This document shows, piece after piece, positions 46,501 through 61,500 of a stretch of 64,000 bases of DNA (its first letter is position 1; each line of letters opens with the position of its first letter). Location of the stretch: positions 2,666,001-2,730,000 of the forward strand of contig NW_026570225.1 in the NCBI RefSeq assembly GCF_019649055.1, written 5' to 3'. A program made the translations under genes and the position numbers. Source of the DNA: Paramacrobiotus metropolitanus. Lineage: Eukaryota; Tardigrada; Eutardigrada; Parachela; Macrobiotidae. The notes under the pieces were generated by a model. The model saw only the letters and a program-made list of their open reading frames with translations. It had not been told where the DNA came from and did not search any database.

Positions 46501-49500
46501 CTTTCTCGATAACCAGGCTGAATTCTGTCTTTTCCTTTTCTTGAGGAAAAATAATCGTGCAAAGACGTTCGTATATGAATTGCGGAGTTCGATAATCTCC
46601 ACTTTCACAGTGTTTCAAAGCCTCGATGCAAATCACCATGAAGGATCGCGTTTCTTCTTCCGTACCGGACGTCATGCTTTCCATAATCTCCAGCAACTTT
46701 TCTTCCGCTTCATTTACTTGCTTCGTGCGCTGAATCGTCAATTTTCGCAGAGCCAGATATCCGTTGAAAATTGGCCCAATCAGACTGTTTCGATTCTTTG
46801 TGCGAATATCGTCCCGCCGCAATAGATTCGCTACAATAACACAATTTCGTCAATAAATTTCCTTAAAAACGCTTTACCATTGCTCCAAACTGGTCGAAGA
46901 AAAAACATTTTTATATGTTTGTCAGTCAGAGCGCTAAACCACAAAACCATACAATGGAATATATAACTGAAACCGTTAATTCAACATCCAATACTCACCA
47001 AGAATATTTGTAAGATATTTCAAAGCATATCCCTGCGCAAGGCTGCCACTGAGTGCTGTCATTTCCAAATCCGTCAGTTTGCCGATCTCCATAATTATCA
47101 GGCTTGTGACCCTTTCTAAAATACCGCGACATGCCACGAAGACGCTAGGGTTATTCCCTTCCGTCTCGACCTTGATCACCTGAATCAACTCAGCCGCGTA
47201 TTCTCCCGCCTCGCCCAGATCATTCAATAAAGACCCAATAAACTGATAAACAAAATATGAGCGGCTCGGACAGGCCAAGAAAAATTGCAGCAACTCTACA
47301 GCCAAGGCCCGTAGCTGTTGTGAACCGGGATAAAACACAAGCCTCTTCAACCACGAATTTTCCGCTAAAACCAGTTTATCCGTTTCCACAGTATTCCGTA
47401 CTTTATCACGCCATCTTAACCCATACTTCTGGCTCAGATGTACTTCCCGTACATTGCCTGCAGGGCCGAGTTTCTTGGGACACCGGCTAACCCAGGCCTG
47501 GAATGAGTTCCTGGCGTCTCCCTTCAACCAGCGTATCACTCGGACAATGCTGTTGATGTGCGGCAACTGCAGACTAGATAAGGCCTCCACATTCTGTCCC
47601 TTGAGCTCACCCTTCAAAGCATTCAGGATGATTTTCAGGCACGGTAATGCCACGCATTCCAACACGCCAGCGACGGAACTCTGTACGGCGTCCAAAAACA
47701 AACGCACAACACACCTGTAAAAAGACAGTAAAAATTGAATAGAATTTACAAACTAGAATTCATCTAACCGTAAAAATGCCTATTGTAACATCTTCAGTTT
47801 TCTTTCCTATTTTACATTCTTCTTGCCCAACCGCGCGAAATCAGTGCAAGTTCCGTAAAACGCTCTCTGTTTATCGAACTGGTTAAAACCTTTGTACCCA
47901 CCGTAATTTCAGTTCCCAGTGCTTATCCGTTTCTTCCCCTGTATCCATTTCCAGTATTGAAATTTCATTTCCAATCGATGCGCCAATCGAAGGATTCAGT
48001 GTGCAGAATTTCTGGATGCTTCCGATTCGTTCTTGCAACAAAGTGATGAACTCTACCGCGGAACTCTGCGATCCCTGCATCAGGCTGTTGATCAACTGTT
48101 TCACTTCCATTCGTTGTTCATGGCTCCCTCGATGCAAATGGTTTTCAATCAACTCGTTAATCAGTCCCGGATACGCACTAAAGTAGTGTTGATTTTTCAC
48201 TTTGGCGATGACCCGTAGTATTCGAACGCAGAACTGACTGGCAGCTGTCGCACAGCCATAGCACCCATTGACTGTTCGCACTTTCTCCACTTGGTCCGCT
48301 CCCAGTACCGCTGGCTTAGAACTAAATTCCACCACGGATGTACTTCGCATCAAACGTCGGTCATAGGCCTTCAACAGCTTTCGACAAGCCATTATCTTCT
48401 GAATGTGCTGCACCATTGTTTGCACAGTATTTTTGCATTCAACACTATAACGATAGGCTACCGCTTGTATAGTCGGATTAACGTTCGCGGCATTGTTCGC
48501 TATTGAGCTCGGAAGCGATACACCCAGACCGTCCGGTTTCAATCCACTGCTCCCATCACGTTCGTTTTTCTGTAGGGAGAGAAGCATGCTTTCGATGGAA
48601 TTCCGATGCACTTGTAAAGTCCGGTACTGCGAATCGCATTTGGTCAGCAGCTGGTCGACCAAAGCTGTAAAACAATAAGAATGAACCTTTGCACAAACAA
48701 CACGAACTAACAAGTAAGTTACGCTAACAGCGTTAACAATTGTCAAATAGTACACTAACCAATTGTTCTGCGGCGCTGCTCCTCATTAACAACTGGATCC
48801 AGATTACCAGAACTGGATGGACGACAGTTCACACTGTATTCAAACTTGCCGTATTTGCAAAACCCACACGAGTGACATAAAAATGGTTCGCGATTCTCAT
48901 AATTAATCGATCGACACTTTAGACACTGAAAGACATTCTCTCCGCAACTCCCACAAATTCCAGGATGGGCTGGAACCATAGCTGAACATCGGGGACATTG
49001 CAGCGTCTCCTGAGTCATTCCGGGATTGTCATAAAACTCAGCATACTCAATCATCAGATTGGTTGCCTGAATAGGCAGCATAAATTCGATTTTCACTTCG
49101 GCTTGGGCATGCGCCACTGAGACGCTTTTGGCCTTCTTCCATGCCGCCATGTTGTTTTTCAGTTCGACAATGTTGTCGACAGCCACGTTGCTGTAGTACA
49201 CATTGATCAGCTTTACCATTCTCGCTCGTTTCAATTCGGTTATCTTCAAGACAATTCGGTCGATCACGAAGGGCCCGGTCAGTTTGTACAGCTGAGATGT
49301 ACTGGTATACTTGGCATCGGCCTTAATGGAGCTCAGCTTCACCATCTGCGTTGGAGCATCGGGGCAGTTGCAGACAAGACACGGATCACTTTCCAGATAA
49401 TACCCTTCCAATCCAGTGATTTCATTCAACTGTTGGTAGATGCGCGCATTGGGATGATTGTTAATGACAACATTTTGTGATTTCAACATATTAATCACCG

Positions 49501-52500
49501 CGACAACGATTGATCGCCAATCTGACTCGCCCAGGTAGGGATTCTTCACGGTCAGGTAGCCAAGAAGGTCCACAAAGTCCACTACTTTGTGGCCATATGT
49601 CGGTAGTTCTTCGAATAACTTCCACATCGTACCAATTAAGGTGTCCTGGTATTTGGCGTCAGAGTTGCGATAATAAGCGTATAAGAAATGATGCGACAGC
49701 ATACGCATGGAACTGGAGTTGGCTTGGAGAAGAAAACATCGGATGAATCTTTTAAGCAACGAAGAGTCTGCAAACATGGTCACAATAAACGTGAGAGCAG
49801 TATCGCCACGTACAGCGAAAACATGCATCATTTCGCAGAAAAATAATTAAACCACTATGGAAAATTTTATTAAAGAGACCTATGACATCTGATAACATAA
49901 AAAATGCCGACGCTAAAGAAAGTGGTGGCTACCCTTGCAGAAACATAACAAAATCCGACTAACCTAAACTCTGATTCAGTAACGTAACCACAGCCTTCAC
50001 CACCGGCCCTCTTCAATTTGGGCCAAAGCCGGAATCTTGTCCTTAACTCCAAATAGCGCCAGAAGCAATTGTAAAATGGTTGTCGCCACCGGTTCATCTA
50101 GTGAAATAGCCAGGCGAATCAAAAAAACCAACGTACTGCGCTCCTTTTGGCAATGCCGCTGCCAGTTGGCGGTTCGTGCCAAAGCCATTTCTAAGCACGT
50201 TTTGAGATGTTCGGCCACGTTGGTCTGGTTGTCGTAATCCAAATCCCCCAGCGTCTTTTCCAACATCACTCCGCCGCGGAATCCGCATAATTTCTTTACT
50301 TCTTTAACGTGATGATCGAAAGCGTACAAGTCTCTAATCTGACGATATTTATCTTTGGATCCGCAAAGCAACATCAACAGTTTCCGAGGTGGACGACGAT
50401 CCATATGTGGAGCTCCAAATGACATATAGTCGCATAGCGTGTAGCACCACGACTGATCAAAACTTGGGGGAGGACTGAGTCGCTCCGCGTCGCTTACCTA
50501 AAAAGAAAGCCATTCGAATGTTATATCACTTAATGACACTTATATGTAAGAGAACCTCCTCTTTAGTGTATACAATACTCTAGTGTTTAGAAATATGAAC
50601 TTTAAAAATTTTTAGCTAATTTTCGTAGCGGATTTCTATACTGTAAGTAAAAAATCTCAAAATAGTGCCCACACTGCCCAGTGTGCCTTCAGTATCTGAT
50701 ATGACTAATAACTAACTGAATAACAGATAAAAAAATCTCAGCGACAATTTTTACGTGCCAGATGTGCTATATGAAATGTTTATAGTGGGCAGTAGGTGAT
50801 TAGCTGACCTTCTTCATTTGGTACGGCAAACGAAGAGCCATTTCTGTCAGCAAAGTAGTGTAATCCTGGAAGAGATCATGTCCACAAGATTTGACAAAAG
50901 GTTTCAAAAAGAACGGCGCCATATCCGGCGGAAAGTTCATAGCCTTCGGTTTCAAAAGTTTCATCTCTGACGGTTTTTTCTTGCTTTCCCCTTCCGTTTC
51001 CATTTTGCTTTTATCGGCCAATAGCTTCAACAAGTAGTGGCACAAATCCAGAACTCTCGTTCCATTTAAAACAGTCGCGCAGTGGTTGGTAAATGACGTA
51101 GGAATCAAATGGTTGGAACGGTATTTTCGATAACGTGATGCAGATTTAGAAATCAATACAGACAAGAAACGCAACAACAATATAACAACTTCATTTTCCG
51201 GCGTTCGCACAGCAAATGACTGTCTGTCCTCACGATCAATCTTCAGTGCGGCTACCACGGAATAAATCACTTTATCCAACAAAATCATATCCTCCTCATA
51301 CTTCGCCGGGTCTAGATCGACGCAAAGGTTGAACAACAGCTGCATCGTTGGCACAGCCGACAATCCATCGTTCAGGGTTCCCACGATACTCTGCAATCGT
51401 TCAATTACAGCGCGCTTCAACTTCCTTACAGTAATTTCTGAAAAAGCTGGCGATGACAAATCGGTCTGAGAAGTGGAGGTGGAAACGTTATCCGATCCTG
51501 GCGTTTCCATTGCCTGATTGTTGGGGCCACTGGTATCGCCCGCAAGCGATGATCCCCCACTACCTTCATCCGAACCATGGGTCGAACACGGCGCTCCGTT
51601 AGGAGACTGAGGCCGAAGGGCCGAGGTTTCGGTCGGCGCATTGCTGGCTTCGTCATCACTGGCGCCTTCCGCATCAGTATTACTGTCGGTTGATTCTTCA
51701 CCCACTTGCGGCTGGATACTCGCAACACCAATGCTGCTGGCATTCTCATGACCGACATCTTCCGGTTGCATGTTCAAGGCCATAGCTAAATCCAGCATAG
51801 CTTCATCGTCCGCGTCGGGTGGAATCTCGAGAATCTGAAATACAACAGTTTGAAACGAATAAGATCAAATTAGCTGCATATACCACATCAAACAAAAAAT
51901 AAAAACACAGAACTGGCCAAACAATAATCTTGTCTGTGAATGCAACACACACAAAGCTGCAGCAGTTTGATAAACATTCCCAATTCAGCGTGCAAACAAA
52001 CCTGTTGCAGATTGTTGGGATTCTCGATGAAATCCTCCAATGCCTGCGCTCCACCCAAATGCGGCTCAACCATCTGCCAGACCATTTGCAGCTCTCCAAG
52101 CATTTCTTCCATGTTTTGACTAACTTCGCCTTCACCACCAATCTGTTCTTGGGCTTGAAATGACTCATCTGCTTCGTTTTCTTCAGAATCGTTCCCCTCT
52201 TCCAAGTCCGGTAACAATGGCGCGTTAACAATCGGCTCGTCGGTTCTTTCTCGCGATTGCCGTTGAATCTCTTTCACCACTGCCTTTGCGCTAATCTCTT
52301 TGGGACGCAGAGTCTTTAACACAGTGTTCTTCGCCGCCAGCGCAACCGTTTGATCCTTACAGCAGATGAATGTGATATACAGCTTTACTCCTACCGGAAT
52401 CATTTCGGGATCTGCCACCATAATGACGTGCACAATTTCCACAAGATACTGAACAGTCAATTCAATCGGAAGCAGCTCTTGCAGTTGTACAACATTAGCC

Positions 52501-55500
52501 ACAGTAATTTTTTTGGGGAGAGATGCGTGAATGTGCCAGAACAGACTGGACAAGCTTTCCAAAAAATAAGTAGTCTTGATGGTGGACTGACGTGATTCAC
52601 TCCGCATGGTTTTCCTTACGGTATCTTTGCCAAGAATTAGTCGACTCGTCTCCAGTTTCGTTTCATCCACTGTATCAATCAACTGCTGGTACAGATTTGC
52701 CGGCCGTTTAGCAGCAATGGGGCGCAAGCTAGCTAACAAATGGAAAAAACTAGACGAATCTATTGGGCTGTCTATGTTGGTGTTACTTTCCATTTTCGTA
52801 CGTCCGACTAATTCTTCCAGCACTTTTATGCAGTGCCCGATGACAGCTACGTCTTTCGCCGAATGAAATTGGGAGCGCTGAAAATCATGAACGGGAAACA
52901 GCAGACACTTAGCATTATGGTACACCTGGGGCAAGGCTTGACACGTGCTAATCAGATTAATGGTCTTGTCCATAATATTATTGCGTAATTCAGCAGTATC
53001 CAGCGGCCATATGGATATCGACAACTCCAGTGCCTTCAGCGTTCGGCCAAGGACGGTATCGAAGAGATTTACAACCGCACAGGTTTTCGTCGTTAGCAAC
53101 TTATTCGATGCCTCCGCATTCGGCCCCTGCTCTCCTTCTTTATCCCATCCCAACGTTGATTTGGGCTTGCCGTACACCACGATCGAGTCAAGGTAGGTTA
53201 TCGTTCCTGTTTCCGCGGGCGAGAAATGCAAAGTTAGTTTCCGATCAGCCAGTACGGATTCCTCTTCGGTCAACGGGAAGTCAAAATATCGCGCTCCACG
53301 CTGAAGAACAAAGACCTTATTCCGGCCAAACACTTTAACCGATGCCGGATACTTGTCCATGCCTTGCGCTCCCAATCCCACACGGAACCCGCAAAACGCA
53401 TAGCTGTGATCAAGGTTAGTAATCTCCAGATCAAATCCCGCCGATCTTTCGCTCACAATATACGTTGTATTCTGCTCTAAACGCGACTTCAGTTTGGCTT
53501 TTGGGTAAACATCTACCAGGTCTCCGCCGAACTCAATGTTGGTGAGAAGTGTACAATTTTCGAAGAAGTCCACGGGAAAAGAAGGGTTGGAGGTTGGGGA
53601 CTCTTTACTTTTCGGCATGGGCGCATGACATTTCACTGCAGTTGCAGAGGATGCGATAGTACTTTCACTCGGCATCCAAACTGCTGCTGAGTCGGACTGG
53701 AGGGAATAGAACTTCAGGGTACCGTCTTCGTTCAGAGAAGCCAAGATCGTTTGGGGCCCGTCAGATGCGGTGTATTTAGTGACCACCATATCGAGAGCCT
53801 TCACTTTGGTGCTACTCGGTTTTACGTTTTGAAAAGACAGCCCCTCTCTGTCGACAATCAAGACGATGGGAACGCTTATACCCTGCAGCCAGGCAAATAT
53901 CTGACCGGGAAAGCCTCCGTTTTCTGAAAAGCACCCTACAAACACAGTAACTTTCAGAATGTAACGCTTCAGGTTTGCAAACAAACAAATTTTAAATGGT
54001 ACTAACACAAAGATTTTCCTTGAGTTGTGTCTCCTTTCTGTTTTGAAAAGCTCAGTTCCGTTGCGGGAATAACAGCGTTGTCGCTGGAAATACTGGTAAG
54101 CGGGGCCACGAACAATTTGCCTATAATTAAAAAATCATGTATCAAAATGCGGAAAACGATACGCACGGACTTAAAATCCAGAGCGCTGTGAATAGGTATG
54201 TATCATCACGGGGTACCATCCGTGTCGCGATTCCTCTCAAACCGGTGACCATATGAAAGCTGCCCTTTAGGTTTAGCACTGATTTGACCGATGAGACCCA
54301 TTACATTTCGTCGGATTCACTACGTGCTGATACAAATACAGTACCATTATCGCGTACCGCAAACATTTACTGAGAACACCACGTAAAATAATATCTAACT
54401 GAACAATGAACGGCCACGATGATGATTCCAAATAAATCACAAATAACACGTAATTATATAGTTACAGATAAACATTAATTTTTCAGTCAGCCGCACAATT
54501 TGAAAAATCATGAACGTACCTTGCTCATAACTAAGAAACAGCAACTGCAATGCGTGTGAATAGTACAGTGCCACTCCACCTCGGGTGCCACTCTCTTCTG
54601 TCCTGGAAGTTTCGCGCGGCAAATCACTGTGAGCCACATTTAATGTCGTTGTCACAAAGAAAGGATCCGTATCGGCCATCGCGTGCGAGTTGAGCTCCTG
54701 GGCGAATACCTGACCCGTAGACGACATGATCATCACGTGGGGGCCATCGGAGGAGCCAAAAAACGCCACTGTCACATCGCGGATTTTTCCATTGGCAATC
54801 AACAAATCGTAGACTGGTTTCTCGGTGCTCTTGGATAAGTCAAAGATTTTAACGAAGTCCAGAGTTGCCACCAGTAATTCGGTCTGCGAATCCGGCATCC
54901 ACAAAGCTTTAACAACAAAATTTCCACTTTCGAACGATCCCAGATTAACAGTGATTTGGTCATGCGTGCTCAGCTCAGGATTCATGAGAACAACAACACA
55001 ATCTTTACTTCCGGTAACGGCAATCAGACCATCACGCAGCGGATTAACCAGAATTCCCGACACGTTAAAAGGAAAAATCACATTGCCGTGAAAGGGCAGC
55101 ATCAATTTTGGAGAACCACCGCCACTGCCATTCAGTGGCAGTTGGTGCCGGTCACAGACTTGTTTCAGCAAATGGGATAACTGATACACCGAAATTTTGT
55201 TCTTCTCCACGGCCATGGCCAAATATCTCGCTGGACCATGAGAAAACACCGCCATTACTCGTCGTCGGACGGTTGCCTGGTACAATTGAGTACGTGCCGA
55301 CATATCGGAGGGTTCGCTGCTACAAAAAGATCGACTCGATCACTGGAAAATATCCTGAAATATCAATTTCACTGATCTCAACACTTCGCTCACTTACATG
55401 CCATTTTTGATGTTATCGAAAGTTCCTTCCTGAGTTGCCATTAACGGCTGCAACAGTCGATCGCTAGGCTCTACAACCGCCTTTCCAGCAGCTGGTAAAG

Positions 55501-58500
55501 TCAACGAGTGCAGTGTTTTCAGGCGTTGTGCGACTTTTTCTGAACGTCCAGCACTGGAACACAAGGCCCGTACTACACCGTTAGCACCGCTGACAAGATG
55601 CCCCATTAGCGAAATCAAAACCGAAGTAATATCAAGGGTATTCAACAAGCGAGTCAAAGCTTCGCGCTGACTGTTCAATTGTTCCTGCAACTGGTGATTC
55701 AGCTCATCCATCTCTTTTGACCGTCGAAATGATCCAGTAGACGCATTCATCCCTCTGGATGCACCCAAGGAAGTGGATGAGAATGCACCAACCGCTCGAC
55801 TGCCAATCAGAATGCTGGAGCTTTCTTCCACTACTGCTGTGTTCCGTTTCCGCAGAGCTTGACATGATCCATCTTCTTTGGCTCCACAATCACAAAAAAA
55901 CGATCCGAATTTGCTGTACGTGACATCATGTCCCCTGTGACACACCTTTGCGCACACGGAACACATTCCCTGTCCATTAGTCAGACCGCAGGTATGACAG
56001 TGATACCTAGATAAAACATTTACATACAGCCAAAAATTCCTCAGTAAAAAAAGGAAGCTTTATCATTACCAGTGCTGGCTCATAAATTCTTTTGCTGTAA
56101 TAGTGAAAGTGCATAGTTTCGAATCATCCACTTCATCGGCGGATTCCTCTCCGTGAGCTGATTCATCATCTTCATCATTCTCGTCCACCACACTAGACTC
56201 GACATCCAAATCGTCAGGATCGGGTGAAGCCGTTCGTTTCGTATCGTGCCTCAGCGCAGACAGTATCCGTCCCACATACAGCAATAAACCGCCAACCGCA
56301 TTCAGCACTTGCTCGAGCGTGCCTCCTGTCGCGCCTTCATCCAGTTTATCCTTCACTTCCCTCTGCGATAAATACTGGACACATGATTTCAACCAAGCGA
56401 CTGATGATGTTAACAAGAGCTCATGCCCTATTTTGCACGACGCGGCTAGCACTTCCATCGTCGGCATCAGCTCCGCAAACAATGGGTAGTCCGAGCCAGA
56501 CACTCCCATGTTTGGCGACACAATGGCGGTCAGCGCCTTTAACAAGACTTCAGCTAGCATTTCGCTCAGTGGTCGATCAGCTACCTGTATAAACGCTACC
56601 CAGTTCTCCAAGAAAACCACACATTTTCGTTCACTGCCGTCTTTCCACGAAGGGTTACGCAGAACCTTATCCATCCATAGCTGCAGAACATCGGGTGATC
56701 GCTGTTCGATTTTTCTCAACGACTGGCTCAATAAAGCCAATGTGGCATCGTCGGAGGATTTGGCTGTTTCCACAAGGATACGATTGACAAAATTCAACAC
56801 CATCACGTCATACGAATTAGAGAACTGCGACTTCGTAATAGAAAGCATGATTTCCGTAATATCAAACGATTTCTCTTGAAAGATTGCTGCCATAGCTGCC
56901 CGTCCGGTTTGCGTATCCAGTAAAGCATTAAATGTCTCCACGCATTTGCTTGCAATTCCAGTGGGATCCATATCCGCACTGACCACGTCATCTCGCAGCA
57001 GTTTCAATATGTCATACACCAAATACATCAGCGTTTTCATGTACTGTAACTGAAAGGTGCTATCACCAAGAACCCGTTCCAACATCGTGGTGGCCATTTT
57101 TTCCATATCCTCGGGGATGAAACATCCCATGATAACCGGCATCATAGCTCTGTGGAAATGTTCCTTCAGCACCATATCGATGCTAACAGGGAGCCACGAT
57201 TGCAATTCATGAAGGAACTGCACAAGAATGTTCAGCGTGTACTTCAAGGACAGATTGTGTCCGGAGGCGTTGCCGACCTTGATGTTGGTGGTCCCGATCA
57301 TGTGGTTCGTAATCACGTTATTGACAAATCCATCAAAGGTCATGGCTTCATTATGCTGGTATTCCTTGTGGGACGGAAACATGGGTTGATTACCGGCTTC
57401 TTTCATCTGCCATTCAATCAGGACGTCGGTCAGCAAGGGAGGAACAGCTTCTTGGACATGGTTTGCGCTAGTCAGAAGAGTACCGCTGTTTTGTCCGCAC
57501 ACGAACAACAGCTGCTGATACACCTAGAACAAAATAAAACGAAAGAAATACTGCACATCAACATTAACGCTCAACCGTTAAAGTAAGGCTCAAATTACCT
57601 GCAGAGTATTGCCGCCCGTGGTAATCCTTTCCGCGATGCGGTTCATAATACTAGACGCACAAAAATGTCCATAATGTATAATGCAATCCAGAACCAAGGG
57701 AGCGAGAGCAGTGGCAGCAGAGTTCAAGCGTGATTTGTCCACATTATTATCCCGCACCAATTCTTCCATAGCCTGTTGGACCTTACTGATCAAACACACC
57801 AAACTTAGTGAAGAGGGAATCTTCGGAAAATCTTGATCGTTGATTATGGGTCCATCATGCAGCCACGTTCTTAATCCACCTTCAGATAATAAGGATTTGG
57901 CTGTCTCTTCCAATGGCGAAGCATCAATTGCCGGCATTTCTGGTGCGCCTGGAGCTTCTGTTTTCCTTTTTTGCTGGTACTTCAAAAACGACTCCATGTA
58001 GTTTCGTAAACGATGAAGATCTTTGTTGAAACCGACAGCGTCCGAACAGTTGGACAGCAATAAATCCGCGTTCACTGTGCTTTGTCCTATTTAAATACCA
58101 ACGAAAACGATAACACAAAATATTGGTACAAGTACTGCAACTGTGATAGACTTGTATTCCTATTTACTTTCCAATTTCCATTCAGACAAAACTCCTATGC
58201 ACATAGACTGCGATCTCTGATTCCAGCACTTTTGTGTACAGCGGACTGTGAAACTATATTTTACGTTTCGGGTAGGCTGAAGAACGGAAAGCTTAATACG
58301 CAGTTACGCACGTTGCTTTATTTCGCTAAAAATGTTTGCGTGTTTTTACCACAGAAATCTAATCTGCCAAGAAATCTGCCTATGTACGTACTTACCCAAT
58401 TTGACGAATGTATCTTTTAACCAAGTCTTGTATGATTTGCTGGTCAACCGTGCCGCCCACAACGCAGCAGTAATATTTTGCACTGAATCGAGCGCAAATT

Positions 58501-61500
58501 CTTGCCCATCCTTCCGCAACGTATCCCAGTGCGCCAACGACGGCGGCAGCACTCGCAGTAGTCGCCAGAGAAGCAGTGCCGCATAGTTAAAAGTAGCGAC
58601 ATGCCGTAGGCTCTCGCTCTCCTGCACTGTTTTTCCATGCAGCGCATTCCACAGGGTATTCAAGGCATGGTAAAAGTCAGCGTATTCGGGGGTTTTATTT
58701 GGGGCCAGGAGAAAACTGCAAGCCAACCCATCCAGTGTCAAAGGATCCTGATGGGCATTTTCCGGGGTGATAATATAGTAAAAAACTCTGTACAAATCTG
58801 GATATTTGGCTTGATCCACCGGGGACATTTCACATACTCTCTGCGCCACATCGTAGACCGGAATCTGCATATCGGGAATTTTCGATTGGGTAACAGCGGG
58901 AAACAATAAACTCTCCACTTGTCGCATCAACGAATCCGATGGTTCATACAGACGATGCATCAAATATTCAATCGTCACCAGGATCCGCGAAACAATCAAC
59001 AAATTCCGCTCGTTCCATTCTTTAATTTTGCAAGCGCAACTAACAAACGAAGAAGCCAAAAGTGTTAGAACAGATTTCTTTTGCATCAATGCCAAACCAT
59101 GGAAAGCCAGAAGAAGCAGATACAGATGCTCCGGATTCAGATCTTCAAATTCCAGATGGTTCCTCCACCAATTCGGTATCTGTGTGGTGTCCGATTGTTC
59201 TCTAAGCGCTCGCTGTTGAAGCGCCACACATAAGCGGTTCCAGATTGTCAATGTAGCTGTCGACGAGACCGGTGCATGCCGCGGGCTCTCATGAGCATCA
59301 TCTTGCTGATCAAATTGCCATTTTAGCAGAACACGTCCAAAAAACGACAAAAAAACTCTTGGCATGTACAAAGGCCATGGTTCAGCTTTTTTGGCCGGAG
59401 AGAGATCCAATCCAACAGATTTCAGCACGTTAAGGATGATTTCGTCACTGACGAACCCTAAATTTTCAGGAAAAACCACCATTATCAATCACCGGTGAGC
59501 ATCGTAATCACGGATATTCCAAAACTCTGTTATTTGGTAAATTCATTCCTCAAACCGATACACATTTCGAAGACCTAACCATAAGTAATTCTTTACCTGT
59601 AGTAACCAAATTGTGAAGAAACATATCCAGCGTTAATTCGCATTTCGCAACAAGAGATCGCAGATGCGGTGGATCCATGTCTCCCGTAGGCACGTATTCA
59701 AAAGAACTGGTCGTCATGATCGGCAACATTTGCGTCACATGCTTCGCCATGAAAAACTCCCGCAATAAAATCTCCATCATCCCATGTTCACTTTGTAGAA
59801 ATTCGCGATCAAGAAAATGTAAGATTTTTGAGACAGTATCCAGAAGAGATTCCGTTAAGGCCGTATCCTGGGAAATCCCGTTGGAGGCGTTGGACATTTC
59901 CGAGCCCATCGGTCCTTCAATGCTCTCTTCCCACAGATATCCCGGAATCAAATTGTCTTGACTAGACGACAGCTTGGTTGGACGAGGTGAAGTGTCCGAA
60001 TCGGAATCTCGACTTCTCGACCGACTTCTGCTTTCGGACTTGACCCATAATGCATTCGGTGATGGACTGGAAGACGGTTGTTTTTGTGCACTCTTCACGC
60101 ACTTTAACAGCCGACGGTACGCTTGTCCGTGGCAAATGGATAAGGAGCGAATAATCACGCCAAATGTATCGTGTTGCCGCATCAGATAAACCAACCTGTA
60201 CCAGGGAGTGTAAATTTCCGACAAAACCAGCTGATTAGGAACCGTAACCGGTAAGGACTCCAGCAAAGGAATCTCGAAGGATCGCAAATCATCCGTCAGT
60301 TTACTCATAAACATCAGCAGCTGCCGCAGAAGATACAGTGCCGGTGCAGAGAAAATGAGCAACGAAGCTGTAAGGTCGAGGTCGGCTCCCACAAGAATTC
60401 CCTCGAGACTGGCAAAAAAATAACGACAACACACAGTGACCATGTTCCGAGCGGCTTCTCGGTTGTTGACGGCGATACTCTTTTCCAGCTGTTCATACAC
60501 GGTCAACAGCTGTTCTGCTTTCTTCATTGTGGACAAACGCGATTCACTGAGCTGCCGCTGCAGACTTCCATCCGATTCTTCCGCGACAGTTTGACAGTCA
60601 ATCACATTTAAAGAGGTTAACAGTTTACAGGCGTTCGTGATACAGCTAATTCCAAAACTGCATACAAACTCCAAATTCTCCGGTGAGCAGCAGTCGGGAA
60701 GTGGGATTTTGCTCATCTGGAACGCCACATCCAGATCAGAGGAGAGAATATCCGCTCTGCCCACAATTTGTCGGGCGTCCGTCAACTTGGTGATCACGGC
60801 TTTGAAGAAGTTGATCGCACCGATGTCGGTGTCCATAAACGCACTGAACACTGCGGAATTCTGCAGAATGCTTAACAGTGTATCCCCCACACGATTTTCA
60901 CACAAATACCAGTACATCTTCTTGCCGTAGCGCTCGCTGAATTTGCCTGACACCTTGGCCGCGGAGATGCCCAACTCGGAAATCGGCTCATAGGCGCCCT
61001 GAATAATCGGAGTGATCAAGTTCTTCACGTTGACAACGGGGACTGAAGGCACCATGTGGACATTTCTTTTCACATCTTTCTTTTCTTCTTCGTGCTCCAC
61101 ATCGCTCCTGTCCGCTGGCTTGACTTCCGGAGGTACTTTAGCCGTTTCCAACTGTTTGAACATTGCCAGTATTTCATTTTTCCCATACGGTGATCCCAGA
61201 TTGTACACCGCAGCTAACAGCTTCAAACAGTCCGCCATCGTCAAGAAACTGCTTCCCACAGGTTTCTGTAAGCGCTGAATGCAGTAATCCATCAGCAATT
61301 TCGCGGCCGCATTGACCAAGTTTTCCAGAGCGCGGTCGTTCTTCTCGGCGATGTGCAGACGATGCTGATAAATGGCATGATAGGACAGGGCGACGTAGGC
61401 ATCCCAGAACGGTAGGTAATCCGCTTGGGCGCTGAGAATCTCCGATTTCAGCTGGGAGATGTACTGCAGTAACTGCCTAAAATCGGAATCAGGCAGGGCA

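Noticed and set aside
49870-50097. 75-codon alternative frame over the end of UBR4 exon 10
   Set aside because: It covers the site of the frame break but does not match UBR4; the conserved [11 protein letters not shown] is in another frame.
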